From positions 1-64,000 of the forward strand of contig CALCHQ010000102.1 in NCBI GenBank assembly GCA_937901085.1: a stretch of 64,000 bases of DNA, read 5' to 3'. The notes beneath the pieces are model-generated. The model saw only the letters and a program-made list of their open reading frames with translations, was not told the origin of the DNA and ran no database searches. Positions 9,912 to 17,821 of the stretch are shown here, piece after piece. Numbering within the stretch: position 1 is the stretch's first letter; every line of letters starts with the position of its first letter. The position numbers were made by a program, and so were the translations under genes. The DNA comes from an uncultured Verrucomicrobiales bacterium (GTDB lineage: Bacteria; Verrucomicrobiota; Verrucomicrobiia; Verrucomicrobiales; Akkermansiaceae).

Positions 9912-11198
9912 ATGAAAATCGTTCTTGCATACTCCGGTGGTCTTGACACATCCGTGCTTCTGGTGTGGCTCAAGGAGAAGTACAATGCCGAAATCATTGC
10001 CTACTGTGCCGACGTAGGCCAGGCTGAAGAGCTTGATGGCGTTATTGAAAAAGCGCTTGCCACAGGTGCATCCAAGTGCATCATCGGCGATTTGAAGGCA
10101 GATTTTGCCGCCAACTACATTTTCCCCATGTTCCAGGCCAACGCTGTATACGAAGGCCGTTACCTGCTGGGTACCTCCATTGCCCGCCCCTGCATCTCCA
10201 AGGCCATGGTGGATGTTGCCATCGCTGAAGGTGCCGACGCCATCGCCCACGGTGCTACCGGCAAGGGTAATGACCAGGTTCGCTTCGAGCTTTCCATCAA
10301 CGCCCTGGCTCCCCAGCTCCAGGTCATTGCTCCCTGGCGCATGAAGGAATGGCGTGACCAGTTCCCCGGCCGCGCAGAAATGATCAAGTACGCTGAGGAA
10401 CACGGCATTCCGATCCGCCAGAGCATGAAGAAGCCCTACTCCATGGACCGTAACCTGCTGCACATCTCCTTCGAGGCCGGCATTCTGGAAGATACCTGGT
10501 ATGATGCCACCAAGAAAGAAGACCGCGGCATGTATGTGCTGTCCACCTCCCCTGAGGATGCTCCTGATACTCCCCAGTACCTGCAGTGTCTCTTTGAAAA
10601 GGGTAACATCATCGGTCTGCAGACCGAGGGGCTTGCCGAAATCATGGAGAAGGTCGGCACCTCCTCCCAGGGCGAAAAGGAAGGTTACACCCTGCTCGAC
10701 CCGCTGGGCGTCATGCTCGTACTCAACTATCTTGGCGGCAAGCACGGCATTGGTCGCGTCGACATCATCGAAAACCGCTTCGTCGGTATGAAGAGCCGCG
10801 GTATCTACGAGACCCCCGGCGGCACCATTCTGCTGGCAGCCCACCGCGATATCGAAACCATCACCATGGACCGCGAAGCCCAGAAGGTGCGAGACTCCCT
10901 CATCCCCGACTACGCAGCCATGGTATACAACGGCTTCTGGTTCGCTCCTGAACGCGAAGCCATCCAGGCACTCGTCACGAAGACTCAGGAGACCGTCAAC
11001 GGAGAAGTGCGTCTCAAGCTCTACAAGGGCAACGTGATGTACGCCGGGCGCCGCAGTCCGAACAGCCTCTACAGCTACGCCATGGCCACCATGGAAGCCG
11101 ACTACACCGAGGAGGACTACAACCAGGACGACGCCAGCGGCTTCATCCACCTCAACGGCCTGCGCCTCAAGCAGTTCGCCAGGGTGAATAATAAGTGA
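9912..11198 (+). CDS. argG: Argininosuccinate synthase
   Basis: 428 aa from ATG 9912 (preceded by AGAAGAGA). Catalyses citrulline + aspartate + ATP to argininosuccinate in arginine synthesis. The N-terminal ATP-PPase loop AYSGGLDTS is intact. [13 protein letters not shown] and the [10 protein letters not shown] block match the citrulline/aspartate-binding region; [10 protein letters not shown] and the C-terminal [13 protein letters not shown] fit the family. A little longer than the usual ~400 aa. It is followed by a strong terminator, so it appears to be transcribed alone. argB lies at the right end of the window. Confidence 0.95.
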   Translation: MKIVLAYSGGLDTSVLLVWLKEKYNAEIIAYCADVGQAEELDGVIEKALATGASKCIIGDLKADFAANYIFPMFQANAVYEGRYLLGTSIARPCISKAMVDVAIAEGADAIAHGATGKGNDQVRFELSINALAPQLQVIAPWRMKEWRDQFPGRAEMIKYAEEHGIPIRQSMKKPYSMDRNLLHISFEAGILEDTWYDATKKEDRGMYVLSTSPEDAPDTPQYLQCLFEKGNIIGLQTEGLAEIMEKVGTSSQGEKEGYTLLDPLGVMLVLNYLGGKHGIGRVDIIENRFVGMKSRGIYETPGGTILLAAHRDIETITMDREAQKVRDSLIPDYAAMVYNGFWFAPEREAIQALVTKTQETVNGEVRLKLYKGNVMYAGRRSPNSLYSYAMATMEADYTEEDYNQDDASGFIHLNGLRLKQFARVNNK

Positions 11199-11209
11199 GG
11201 CTATTTTTC

Positions 11210-11240
11210 CACTGCCCCGGTTACACCGGGGCAGTGTTTT
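11210..11240 (+). terminator. Rho-independent terminator of argG
   Basis: Perfect 11-bp stem CACTGCCCCGG / CCGGGGCAGTG with a TTACA loop, followed by TTTT. It ends only 10 bp before the next start codon. Confidence 0.9.
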
Positions 11241-11250
11241 ATTTCTTCAT

Positions 11251-12375
11251 ATGAGTGAGAAAAAGAAAGTAGTCATTCTTGCTAGTTTTCCAGCCTGGAT
11301 ACTTACTAATAAAGTGCCAAACCCTGGAGGCCATTACGCCACATGGTTAGTGGCATTGTATGAAGAATTCTGTCGCCAGGAAATACCATATGAAATTCAC
11401 TGGATAAGTTTTCATAAGGGACTCAGAGATGAAATCCATTTTGAAACACATGGTCAACACTTTCATTTCTTACCCACAGGTAGCTTAACAATATCACACT
11501 TTTCGCTGTACTTTTTATCAGCATTGAAAGTCCGACAGCTCTTAAAAAAAATCAAGCCTGACATCATACATTCTTGGGGAACTGAAACATGTTATGCTTG
11601 GATTGCACGTAAGCTTCCTATGCCTAAAATACTTTCCATGCAGGGCATGTTAACAGCTTATGTACAACGTGCAAACATGCCGAACTATGTAAAAAGGCAA
11701 GCCTTCCTGGAAAGACGGACACTAAAGCATTTCTCTCTCATTACAGCCGAATCTGAGTGGGGCGTAGAACGATGCAGGGAACTAGCACCTAACGCAGAAA
11801 TACAGCGGTGGGAATACGCTGCAAATAATAAATTCTACAAAACGATACGTCATTTATCAAAGGAACCCAGCTGCCTTATTGCCGGTAGTGATACCCATAT
11901 TAAAAATGTACCTTGCGCGATAGAGGCTTTCAGTAAACCTGAACTCAGGCACATCAAATTGTACATGGCAGGAGTGGAGAGGAATGCGTATTCTTCGTTG
12001 ACTGACAATATCATTCCTCTTGGCAGGGTTACGCATGACACTGTCGCCAAGCTGCTTTCTGAGACGTGGTGTCTTGTGCATCCCAGCCTTGCCGATACCT
12101 GCCCTAATATTGTGAAGGAGGCCCGTGTCATGGGCGTCCCTGCTATAGTTACTGACGAATGTGGTGCTAAGCAATATATTGATAACGATAAATCTGGTTA
12201 TATTATCAGGTGCAGGGATGCAGAAGCTTTAGCAAACTCTGTTCTGAAGGTAACAGAATCGGCGGAGCGTTCCATTGCGATGGGGGCATATGACCAAGAA
12301 CGGTGTCGGCAATTACTCTCTACCGAAACCATGTACAAGGAGTTATTGCAAATGTATGCAAAACTGATGGCGTAA
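11251..12375 (+). CDS. Glycosyltransferase (GT4-like), AT-rich
   Basis: 374 aa. A GT-B fold family 4-like glycosyltransferase. N-terminal domain with HWISFHKGLRDEIHF and IIHSWGTETCYAW; C-terminal domain with LPLG-type IIPLGRVTHDTVAKLL, then HPSLADTCPNIVKEARVMGVPAIVT, where D-T-C-P-N-I-V-K-E corresponds to the EX7E-type donor-binding element (with Asp in the first place). It likely adds a sugar to a surface glycan. The DNA is clearly richer in A+T than the flanking argG and dxr, it has no recognisable native-type promoter, and it faces an equally AT-rich acyltransferase gene. I infer recent acquisition. Confidence 0.8.
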   Translation: MSEKKKVVILASFPAWILTNKVPNPGGHYATWLVALYEEFCRQEIPYEIHWISFHKGLRDEIHFETHGQHFHFLPTGSLTISHFSLYFLSALKVRQLLKKIKPDIIHSWGTETCYAWIARKLPMPKILSMQGMLTAYVQRANMPNYVKRQAFLERRTLKHFSLITAESEWGVERCRELAPNAEIQRWEYAANNKFYKTIRHLSKEPSCLIAGSDTHIKNVPCAIEAFSKPELRHIKLYMAGVERNAYSSLTDNIIPLGRVTHDTVAKLLSETWCLVHPSLADTCPNIVKEARVMGVPAIVTDECGAKQYIDNDKSGYIIRCRDAEALANSVLKVTESAERSIAMGAYDQERCRQLLSTETMYKELLQMYAKLMA

Positions 12376-12429
12376 CTTTCTGGTAGATGACGCCAATATT
12401 CATTGCCCCCTGAAACAGAGCCAGTTTTC

Positions 12430-13044
12430 TTATAAGGAAACTTCCTCCCAATCTGCCTTATTCGTTAATCTATCAGGCAAAGGAGTGAAGACCGCTGGGT
12501 TTCCTTGGGCAAGATGTCCGGATGGAACATCCTTCGTAATGATGGTTCCTGCAGATATAACACAATCATCGCCAATGGTTACACCCTTGAGAATGACACA
12601 CCGAGTGCCTATGTAACATCGTTTGCCGATAGTAATGGGCTTCCCCTCTCTATTATTCTGAAACCAGCCCGTATCTGGTGAGTATCGGTGAGGTTTTCTA
12701 TCGAAAATGAGGGTATCAGGTCCGACTATGGTGTATTCACCTATGGAAACTTCTGTTGCACAAACAATCTTTACACCGCTCAGGCCGCAATTCCGTTTCA
12801 AAATCACACGAGCGCCTGATTGTATTGTGGAGATATCAACAGGTAGACTAATAAGTGTATTGCACCTAAATGCTGAATGCAATGTAACATCATCCTCCAG
12901 AATAATAGCAGAGCCCTTACGTCTGTACAATCGGGGGAATCCACTTATAATACATTTTTTTCCAATTGTTATACCCTTGAATCTGTACCAGACTATCTTT
13001 AGTCTATTTATAAAATGGAGAATACATAAAATACAGGCTTTCAT
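12430..13044 (-). CDS. Left-handed beta-helix (hexapeptide) acyltransferase
   Basis: 204 aa from ATG 13044, which sits just after the dxr stop; an upstream ATG at 13092 would overlap dxr by 41 bp. Hexapeptide-repeat acetyltransferase of the WbbJ/CysE-like sort: ITIGKRCYIGTRCVILKGVTIGDDCVISAGTI-type repeats (imperfect V/I-G-x-x hexads) and the C-terminal DVPSGHLAQGNPA, the usual end of the family with the acetyl-CoA loop. A basic hydrophobic N terminus (about 1-25) may associate with the membrane. Probably O-acetylates a surface sugar together with the convergent glycosyltransferase. AT-rich like its neighbour. Confidence 0.82.
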   Translation of the reverse strand: MKACILCILHFINRLKIVWYRFKGITIGKKCIISGFPRLYRRKGSAIILEDDVTLHSAFRCNTLISLPVDISTIQSGARVILKRNCGLSGVKIVCATEVSIGEYTIVGPDTLIFDRKPHRYSPDTGWFQNNREGKPITIGKRCYIGTRCVILKGVTIGDDCVISAGTIITKDVPSGHLAQGNPAVFTPLPDRLTNKADWEEVSL

Positions 13045-13051
13045 AAAAGAG

Positions 13052-14206
13052 TTAAATAAAAGATAAAGTTTCTTCTCTTGCCCAGGCATCATCCTCCAGG
13101 ATGATGCCTAATTTTCCGTCGTAATCACGGGGGCGGGCGTTGGAAAGGACTTTCTCCACAGTTTCCCAGATGCCGGGGAAAGAGAGCTTGCCGTCTACGA
13201 ATGCCTGGACAGCAACCTCATTAGCCGCATTGTACATGGCAGGCATCGTGCCGCCGGTGAGACCGGCTGTGCGCGCCAGAGTGAGCGCAGGGAAATCCTC
13301 CCAACGGGGGGCTTCAAACTTCAGGCTGGCAATTTTGGCCAGATCAAGGTGCGGCAGAGAATTGGGTAAGCGCTCCGGCCATGTGACGGCGTACTGGATG
13401 GGGAAGCACATATCGCTGCTGCTCAGCTGCGCCAGAATGGAACCATCCACAAACTCGACCAGCGAATGCACAATGCTCTGGGGATGCACAATGACATCCA
13501 CCCGTTCCATGGGAATATCAAACAACCAGCGGGCCTCAATCATCTCCAGCCCCTTGTTAAACATGGTTGCACTGTCGATGGTAATCTTGCGTCCCATCTG
13601 CCAGGTGGGGTGCTTGAGCGCCTGCTCCAGCGTTACTGCAGCCAGCTGTTCGCGGGGCGTATTGCGGAAGGGACCGCCACTCGCTGTCAGAATCAGGCGG
13701 TTCACCTGCCCTGCACCTCCGTGATTCCCTTGCAGGCATTGGTAAATGGCATTGTGTTCGCTATCCACCGGCAACACATTGATACCCTTGGCCCTGGCGC
13801 GGTTCATCACTACCTCGCCCGCCATCACCAGAATCTCCTTGGAGGCAATGGCCAGGTCTTTGCCCGCTTCAATTGCCTCCAGCGTGGGTTTCAGGCCATC
13901 CGTCCCGATGATGGAGACCAACACCATGTCGGCGCGTTCCAGGGTCGCAAGCTGGCAAAGACCCTCCAGCCCAGCGTAGACCTGCACCCCGGCAGGCAGC
14001 AGGCGCTGCAGTTCTGCAACCTTGGAAGAATCATAGATGCACACATGCTGCACCTGGAACTCGCGTGCCTGCTCGGCCAGTTTAGCCACATTGCTGTGAG
14101 CAGCCAGGGCAACCACCTCCATCCTCTCCGGAATATCGCGCGCAACTTTGAGTGCGCTGGTGCCTATGCTGCCCGTAGAGCCGAGAATGACCACGCGTTT
14201 CTTCAT
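13052..14206 (-). CDS. dxr: 1-deoxy-D-xylulose 5-phosphate reductoisomerase
   Basis: 384 aa. Second enzyme of the non-mevalonate isoprenoid pathway, converting DXP to MEP with NADPH. NADPH-binding GSTGSIGTSAL at residues 9-19; metal/substrate motifs VDSEHNAIYQCL (about 148-159) and SASGGPFR-like TASGGPFRNTP, then MNPKLGR-equivalent IDSATMFNKGLEMIEA. All family hallmarks are present. It has its own promoter whose -10 box lies 8 bp before the ATG, divergent from rnpB. Confidence 0.95.
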   Translation of the reverse strand: MKKRVVILGSTGSIGTSALKVARDIPERMEVVALAAHSNVAKLAEQAREFQVQHVCIYDSSKVAELQRLLPAGVQVYAGLEGLCQLATLERADMVLVSIIGTDGLKPTLEAIEAGKDLAIASKEILVMAGEVVMNRARAKGINVLPVDSEHNAIYQCLQGNHGGAGQVNRLILTASGGPFRNTPREQLAAVTLEQALKHPTWQMGRKITIDSATMFNKGLEMIEARWLFDIPMERVDVIVHPQSIVHSLVEFVDGSILAQLSSSDMCFPIQYAVTWPERLPNSLPHLDLAKIASLKFEAPRWEDFPALTLARTAGLTGGTMPAMYNAANEVAVQAFVDGKLSFPGIWETVEKVLSNARPRDYDGKLGIILEDDAWAREETLSFI

Positions 14207-14214
14207 ACGGGGTT

Positions 14215-14243
14215 ATTCTACGCCATCCAACGCACAAAATCAA
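14215..14243 (-). promoter_or_regulatory. dxr promoter
   Basis: On the minus strand TTGATT (14243-14238), 17-bp spacer, TAGAAT (14220-14215), then 8 nt to the ATG at 14206. The 5' leader would be about one or two bases. The -35 box overlaps the palindrome at 14241-14266. Confidence 0.7.
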
Positions 14244-14266
14244 GCCAAATGGGGTGATTTGGCTTG
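14241..14266. repeat. Perfect inverted repeat between the dxr and rnpB promoters
   Basis: CAAGCCAAAT, six-base centre GGGGTG, ATTTGGCTTG. The two 10-bp arms overlap the -35 boxes of the divergent dxr and rnpB promoters. No T-run follows, so it looks more like an operator than a terminator. Confidence 0.7.
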
Positions 14267-14292
14267 CCAAGTGAACGGTCAGGGTGTACTCT
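14264..14292 (+). promoter_or_regulatory. rnpB promoter
   Basis: TTGCCA (14264-14269), 17-bp spacer, TACTCT (14287-14292). The RNA predicted from the P1 helix starts at 14300, eight bases past the -10 box, as expected for sigma70-type promoters. Confidence 0.7.
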
Positions 14293-14299
14293 CGCTATG

Positions 14300-14683
14300 C
14301 CGTCCGGGTCCGGGTGGTCGCTGCGGGTAACCAGTCCCGTAGAGGAAAGTCCGGACATCACAAGGCAGCGCGTCCTGCGAAAGCAGGAGACACCCGGAGC
14401 CAATGCCGGGTGGACGGAAAGTGCCACAGAAAACAAACCGCCCGCAAGGGTAAGGGTGAAAAGGTGGGGTAAGAGCCCACCGCTCCGAAGGTGACGACGG
14501 AGGCACGGAAAACCCCGCGCGATGCAAGACAAACAGGGAAAGGGTCGCCTGCCCGCTGCATTCCCGGGTATTAGTTGCACCCTGCTATAAACGCAGGGCA
14601 AGTCCGGTAACGGACTTGAGAAAAATGACCACACAACCTGCCTCTGGCGGGTGGACAGAATCTGGCTTACAGGACCCGGACGG
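14300..14683 (+). ncRNA. rnpB: RNase P RNA (bacterial type A)
   Basis: About 384 nt. The ends form a perfect 12-bp P1 helix (CCGTCCGGGTCC at 14300-14311 with GGACCCGGACGG at 14672-14683). Conserved core elements in order: GAGGAAAGTCCGGAC at about 14341, the CACAGAAAAC segment at about 14424, AGGGTGAAA...GGTAAGAGCCCACC at about 14452-14482, and ACAGAATCTGGCTTAC at about 14655-14670 just before the closing P1 strand. This RNA is the catalytic subunit that trims tRNA 5' ends. No T-rich terminator hairpin follows; the minus-strand nuclease gene ends 9 bp away. Confidence 0.95.
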
Positions 14684-14691
14684 CTTTATTC

Positions 14692-15477
14692 TTATCCTTC
14701 CTGCGCTCTCAGTTCAATCCAGGGCAGACGCTCGGCCATGGCGGCACAATGCAGCTGCGTGGGCAGATTCAAATCATCCAGCGTCGTCTGCATGGCCGCC
14801 CTTGCTTTGGCAGGAGTATTGCATTCCGGGCTGATATGAGCCAGCACCAGGTGCTGCAGCCCCGCATGCCCGACAGAACGGATAAATTCGCAGGCCTGCA
14901 GATTGGAAAGATGCCCCCAGCGACCAGAAATGCGGTTAATCAGCTCATAAGGCCGCCCGCTGCTCTCCAGCATATCCAGGTCATAGTTCGATTCCAGATA
15001 CAGGCCCTGCACCCCGGCCAGCAGCTCCGTCATACCGCGCATGATGATGCCGGTATCCGTCACATAGCCGAGGCGCACGCCTTCACATTCAAACACATAG
15101 CCCAGCGGGTCGGCCGCATCGTGGCTCACGCAGAACGGAGTCACCTTCAGAGCCCCAACCTGCACCGTCTGGCCGGGTTCCAGATAGGTGAACGTGGCAT
15201 TGGGAGCCATGCCGCGCAAATCGCGGGCCAGATAGCGGCTGCAGTACAGCGGCAGCGAACGTTTCTTCGCAAGAACACCCAGTCCGCACACATGGTCCTG
15301 ATGCTCGTGCGTGAAGAACACGCCCGAAAGAGCCGCTTCCGAAAGGCGGCATTCGGCCAGCCCCTTGCGGATGCGCAGCGCCGAAATTCCTGTATCCACC
15401 AGCACATGGGTGCCACCGCCGGAAATAACGGTGGCGTTTCCCCTGCTGCTGCTGGCCAGCACAGAAAAACGAATCAT
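14692..15477 (-). CDS. YycJ/WalJ-type metallo-beta-lactamase fold nuclease
   Basis: 261 aa. N terminus FSVLASSSRGNATVIS and the metal motif THEHQDHVCGLG (HxHxDH) are typical of YycJ (VicX), described as a 5'-3' double-strand DNA exonuclease in some Gram-positives. Further metal ligands appear in FCVSHDAADPLGY and VTDTG, and a final LVLAHISPECN. It overlaps the upstream peroxidase gene by 4 bp (ATGA), so translation is coupled. The pairing with a cytochrome peroxidase has no obvious logic. Confidence 0.85.
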   Translation of the reverse strand: MIRFSVLASSSRGNATVISGGGTHVLVDTGISALRIRKGLAECRLSEAALSGVFFTHEHQDHVCGLGVLAKKRSLPLYCSRYLARDLRGMAPNATFTYLEPGQTVQVGALKVTPFCVSHDAADPLGYVFECEGVRLGYVTDTGIIMRGMTELLAGVQGLYLESNYDLDMLESSGRPYELINRISGRWGHLSNLQACEFIRSVGHAGLQHLVLAHISPECNTPAKARAAMQTTLDDLNLPTQLHCAAMAERLPWIELRAQEG

Positions 15478-16919
15478 GGTTGCGGAGACACCGGGGTAAG
15501 CTGAACATCCTGCGGGGTCAGCGCATTGGCAGGCTTGCCGTAAAGCTTACCCGTCTGCGCTTCCAGGAAACGGGTAATGTTTCTGACGGTCTTATCATCT
15601 GCCGCACCAGCACCGTTCTGCGTCTTGATCATGATACGCACAGCCTCCTGCAGGCTGTTCACCGTGCCTGTGTGGAAGTAGGGTGCCGTCAGCGCCACAT
15701 TGCGAAGATTCGGCACGCGGAACATATCCTTATGTTCCTCTTTCTTCGTAAAGTCGCGCAGCCCGAATGCACCCTCGTTATAGCCGGCAGGCGTAGCCAG
15801 AGCGCGCAAATCACCATAAGTGCTGATATACTCGAAGCTGATACCGCCCAGGGTGGGACCGCTGTGGCAAGTGGCACAACCAAGCTCCACAAAGGACTTC
15901 ATTCCAGCCTTCTGTGTATCCGTAAGCGCGGCCTCATCACCCTTCAGGTATGCATCAAAGGCAGAATCAGGAGTCACCAGCGTCTGCTCATACGCCGCAA
16001 TGGCCGTCGTGATAGTATCGGCATTGATGCCACGGTCCCCGAAAACGTAGGCAAACAAGGCCACCAGTTCCGGGTCATTGGAAAGCTTGTGCGCAATGAT
16101 GTCCCAGTCAGCCTCGCAGGCAAAGCCCATTTCCACAGGGTTCAAGGGAGGACCACCAGCCTGTTCCTTCAAATCAGCCGCGCGGCCATCCCAGAACTGC
16201 CTGATGTTGCCGGCAGCATTGAATGTCGTCGGCGCGTTCACCCCGCCCAGCTGGGGATAACCATCCGGCCCAGGCACACCTTCCGACTTACTCAGGTTAT
16301 CCGTTCCTCCCTTGGTCAGCTCATGGCAGGAAGAACAGGAAACCATATTATTCGTGGAAAGACGGCCATCATGATACAACTTGTAACCCAGGTAGATGCG
16401 GGCCTTTTCCAAATCGGTCTGAGGCTCGGCGGGAGCGGCAATGGGAGCAAAGGTACGGGCAGCCGCACCCTCTTCCTTATATTTCTGGCGAAGGATGGCC
16501 ACATCGGCAGGCGTCAGGCGGGAACCCAGATGCACCACACTATACGAAGCCGGAGGCATACGGCGCGTACGCAGCACATAATCCATCTTCAAGTAATCCA
16601 CATTGCCGGAGCGCACACTGTAATCAGGCGTCAGCGTAAAGGCCCGCTTTGCGCCATTTACATGGTCAGAAAGCAACCCGAACGAGAAGAAATTCCAGAA
16701 CTTGCTGTACGAAGCATCCTGCGCATGGCAATCAGCGCATTTCATCTCCAGAATCTGCCGTGCCACAGCATCGGCCTTAGCCGGTTCCATAGGAGGAATC
16801 TGGGTAGAAGCGTGCATGGAATCCACCACGCATTGTGAAACCTTGCCGCCAACAGCAGCCACCGCACCGGTCGCCGCCAGAATCAGCACATATTTCCAGG
16901 CAGAAGAACTCTTTTTCAT
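15474..16919 (-). CDS. Three-heme cytochrome c peroxidase family protein
   Basis: 481 aa from ATG 16919, chosen because it begins a clean signal anchor (residues 1-28); an in-frame upstream start would overlap the promoter. Three c-type heme sites: CADCH (61-65), CSSCH (195-199) and CATCH (348-352). Residues 165-481 are the usual di-heme peroxidase (CcpA/MauG family), with FNAAGNIRQFWDGRA in the middle. The extra N-terminal heme domain (about 50-150, containing RMPPASY) resembles small heme-binding domains found fused to such peroxidases. Exported; likely reduces hydrogen peroxide with electrons from cytochrome c. Coupled by ATGA to yycJ. Confidence 0.88.
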   Translation of the reverse strand: MKKSSSAWKYVLILAATGAVAAVGGKVSQCVVDSMHASTQIPPMEPAKADAVARQILEMKCADCHAQDASYSKFWNFFSFGLLSDHVNGAKRAFTLTPDYSVRSGNVDYLKMDYVLRTRRMPPASYSVVHLGSRLTPADVAILRQKYKEEGAAARTFAPIAAPAEPQTDLEKARIYLGYKLYHDGRLSTNNMVSCSSCHELTKGGTDNLSKSEGVPGPDGYPQLGGVNAPTTFNAAGNIRQFWDGRAADLKEQAGGPPLNPVEMGFACEADWDIIAHKLSNDPELVALFAYVFGDRGINADTITTAIAAYEQTLVTPDSAFDAYLKGDEAALTDTQKAGMKSFVELGCATCHSGPTLGGISFEYISTYGDLRALATPAGYNEGAFGLRDFTKKEEHKDMFRVPNLRNVALTAPYFHTGTVNSLQEAVRIMIKTQNGAGAADDKTVRNITRFLEAQTGKLYGKPANALTPQDVQLTPVSPQP

Positions 16920-16945
16920 CGTATTAGAAAGGGGTAAGCATGTCC

Positions 16946-16973
16946 ATTCTAACACACCCTGCGTCACGAGCAA
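16946..16973 (-). promoter_or_regulatory. Promoter of the peroxidase-yycJ unit
   Basis: Minus strand TTGCTC (16973-16968), 16-bp spacer, TAGAAT (16951-16946). It leaves a leader of about 20 nt before ATG 16919. Confidence 0.5.
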
Positions 16974-16993
16974 GCCGAAAACGTGCCCTGCTC

Positions 16994-17022
16994 TTGTTAT
17001 TCTGTGGAAAATATGATAGAGT
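16994..17022 (+). promoter_or_regulatory. Promoter of the VanX-like gene
   Basis: TTGTTA (16994-16999), 17-bp spacer, TAGAGT (17017-17022), then 6 nt to ATG 17029. Transcription would start at or within a base of the start codon, so the mRNA is probably leaderless. Confidence 0.6.
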
Positions 17023-17028
17023 GCCCGC

Positions 17029-17751
17029 ATGAAGCTCTTGTCTGTCCTCGCCCCAGCCCTGTTATTCCTGACCCAATGCAGCCCTATCCATGCACCTCAG
17101 GAAGTTGCAGCGCCCGCCCCGCAGCCCATGCCCGCCGAACTCTGCTACCTGGACACCGTGGCCCCATCGGTCAAGGTTGACCTCAAATACTGCGGCAACG
17201 ACAACTTTGTGGGACGCCCGATTGATGGCTACACCGGAGGCAAGCGAGCCATCCTGCGCAAGGATGCAGCGCAGGCTGTGCTGAAAGCGCAGCGGGAACT
17301 GGAAGCCAAGGGACTTGGCCTGCTGATATGGGACGCCTACCGCCCCCACCGGGCTCTGGCAGATTTCTATGCATGGTCCAAAACAGCAGATGACAGCACC
17401 CGTGCTGAATTCTACCCCAACATCACCAAACGCGGCATCTATGAAAACCGCTACATCGGCCATACCTCTGAACACAGCTGGGGAATCGCCGTTGACCTCA
17501 CCATCATTGACCTCAAAACCGGCAAGGAACTCGACATGGGCGGCCGGCATGACCTGCTGGACATCAGCTCCGCCACAGTATATACCGGTCTTACCAAGGA
17601 ACAGCAGGCCAACCGCCTTTTACTGCGTGATACCATGGCGCGCGCCGGTATGAAGAACTACAGCAAGGAATGGTGGCATTACTTCCTGAGGGAACCAGGA
17701 CTCTGCAGACGACACAATTTTCCGCTCAACGATGAACTAGTATGCCCTTGA
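17029..17751 (+). CDS. D-alanyl-D-alanine dipeptidase (VanX/DdpX family), lipoprotein
   Basis: 240 aa. M15D zinc dipeptidase that splits D-Ala-D-Ala. Signature residues are present: DAYRPHR with Arg105, SEHSWGIAVD giving zinc ligands His149 and Asp156, and KEWWHY giving Glu214 (base) and His217 (ligand). The N terminus is a lipoprotein signal with LTQC and Cys17, placing the enzyme in the periplasm. This suggests cell-wall dipeptide recycling like E. coli DdpX rather than vancomycin resistance, because no vanH/vanA-like genes are nearby. It is divergent from the peroxidase gene. Confidence 0.9.
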   Translation: MKLLSVLAPALLFLTQCSPIHAPQEVAAPAPQPMPAELCYLDTVAPSVKVDLKYCGNDNFVGRPIDGYTGGKRAILRKDAAQAVLKAQRELEAKGLGLLIWDAYRPHRALADFYAWSKTADDSTRAEFYPNITKRGIYENRYIGHTSEHSWGIAVDLTIIDLKTGKELDMGGRHDLLDISSATVYTGLTKEQQANRLLLRDTMARAGMKNYSKEWWHYFLREPGLCRRHNFPLNDELVCP

Positions 17752-17784
17752 TGCTCCGAAAAGCCTGTTAATCTCTCTTTTTAC

Positions 17785-17813
17785 TTGAAAAAATGGAATA
17801 TATAGGTTAGAGT
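17785..17813 (+). promoter_or_regulatory. Promoter of the first beta-CASP gene
   Basis: TTGAAA (17785-17790), 17-bp spacer, TAGAGT (17808-17813), 8 nt before ATG 17822. Another nearly leaderless arrangement. Confidence 0.6.
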
Positions 17814-17821
17814 TCAGGGTG

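Noticed and set aside
12423..12442. A terminator between the converging glycosyltransferase and acyltransferase genes
   Set aside because: The arms AGTTTTCTT/AAGGAAACT leave almost no loop, include a G-U pair and lie partly inside the acyltransferase end; too weak to call.
17029..17751. A vancomycin-resistance cluster
   Set aside because: Only the VanX-like dipeptidase is present; no ligase or dehydrogenase partner lies nearby, and the neighbours are unrelated.
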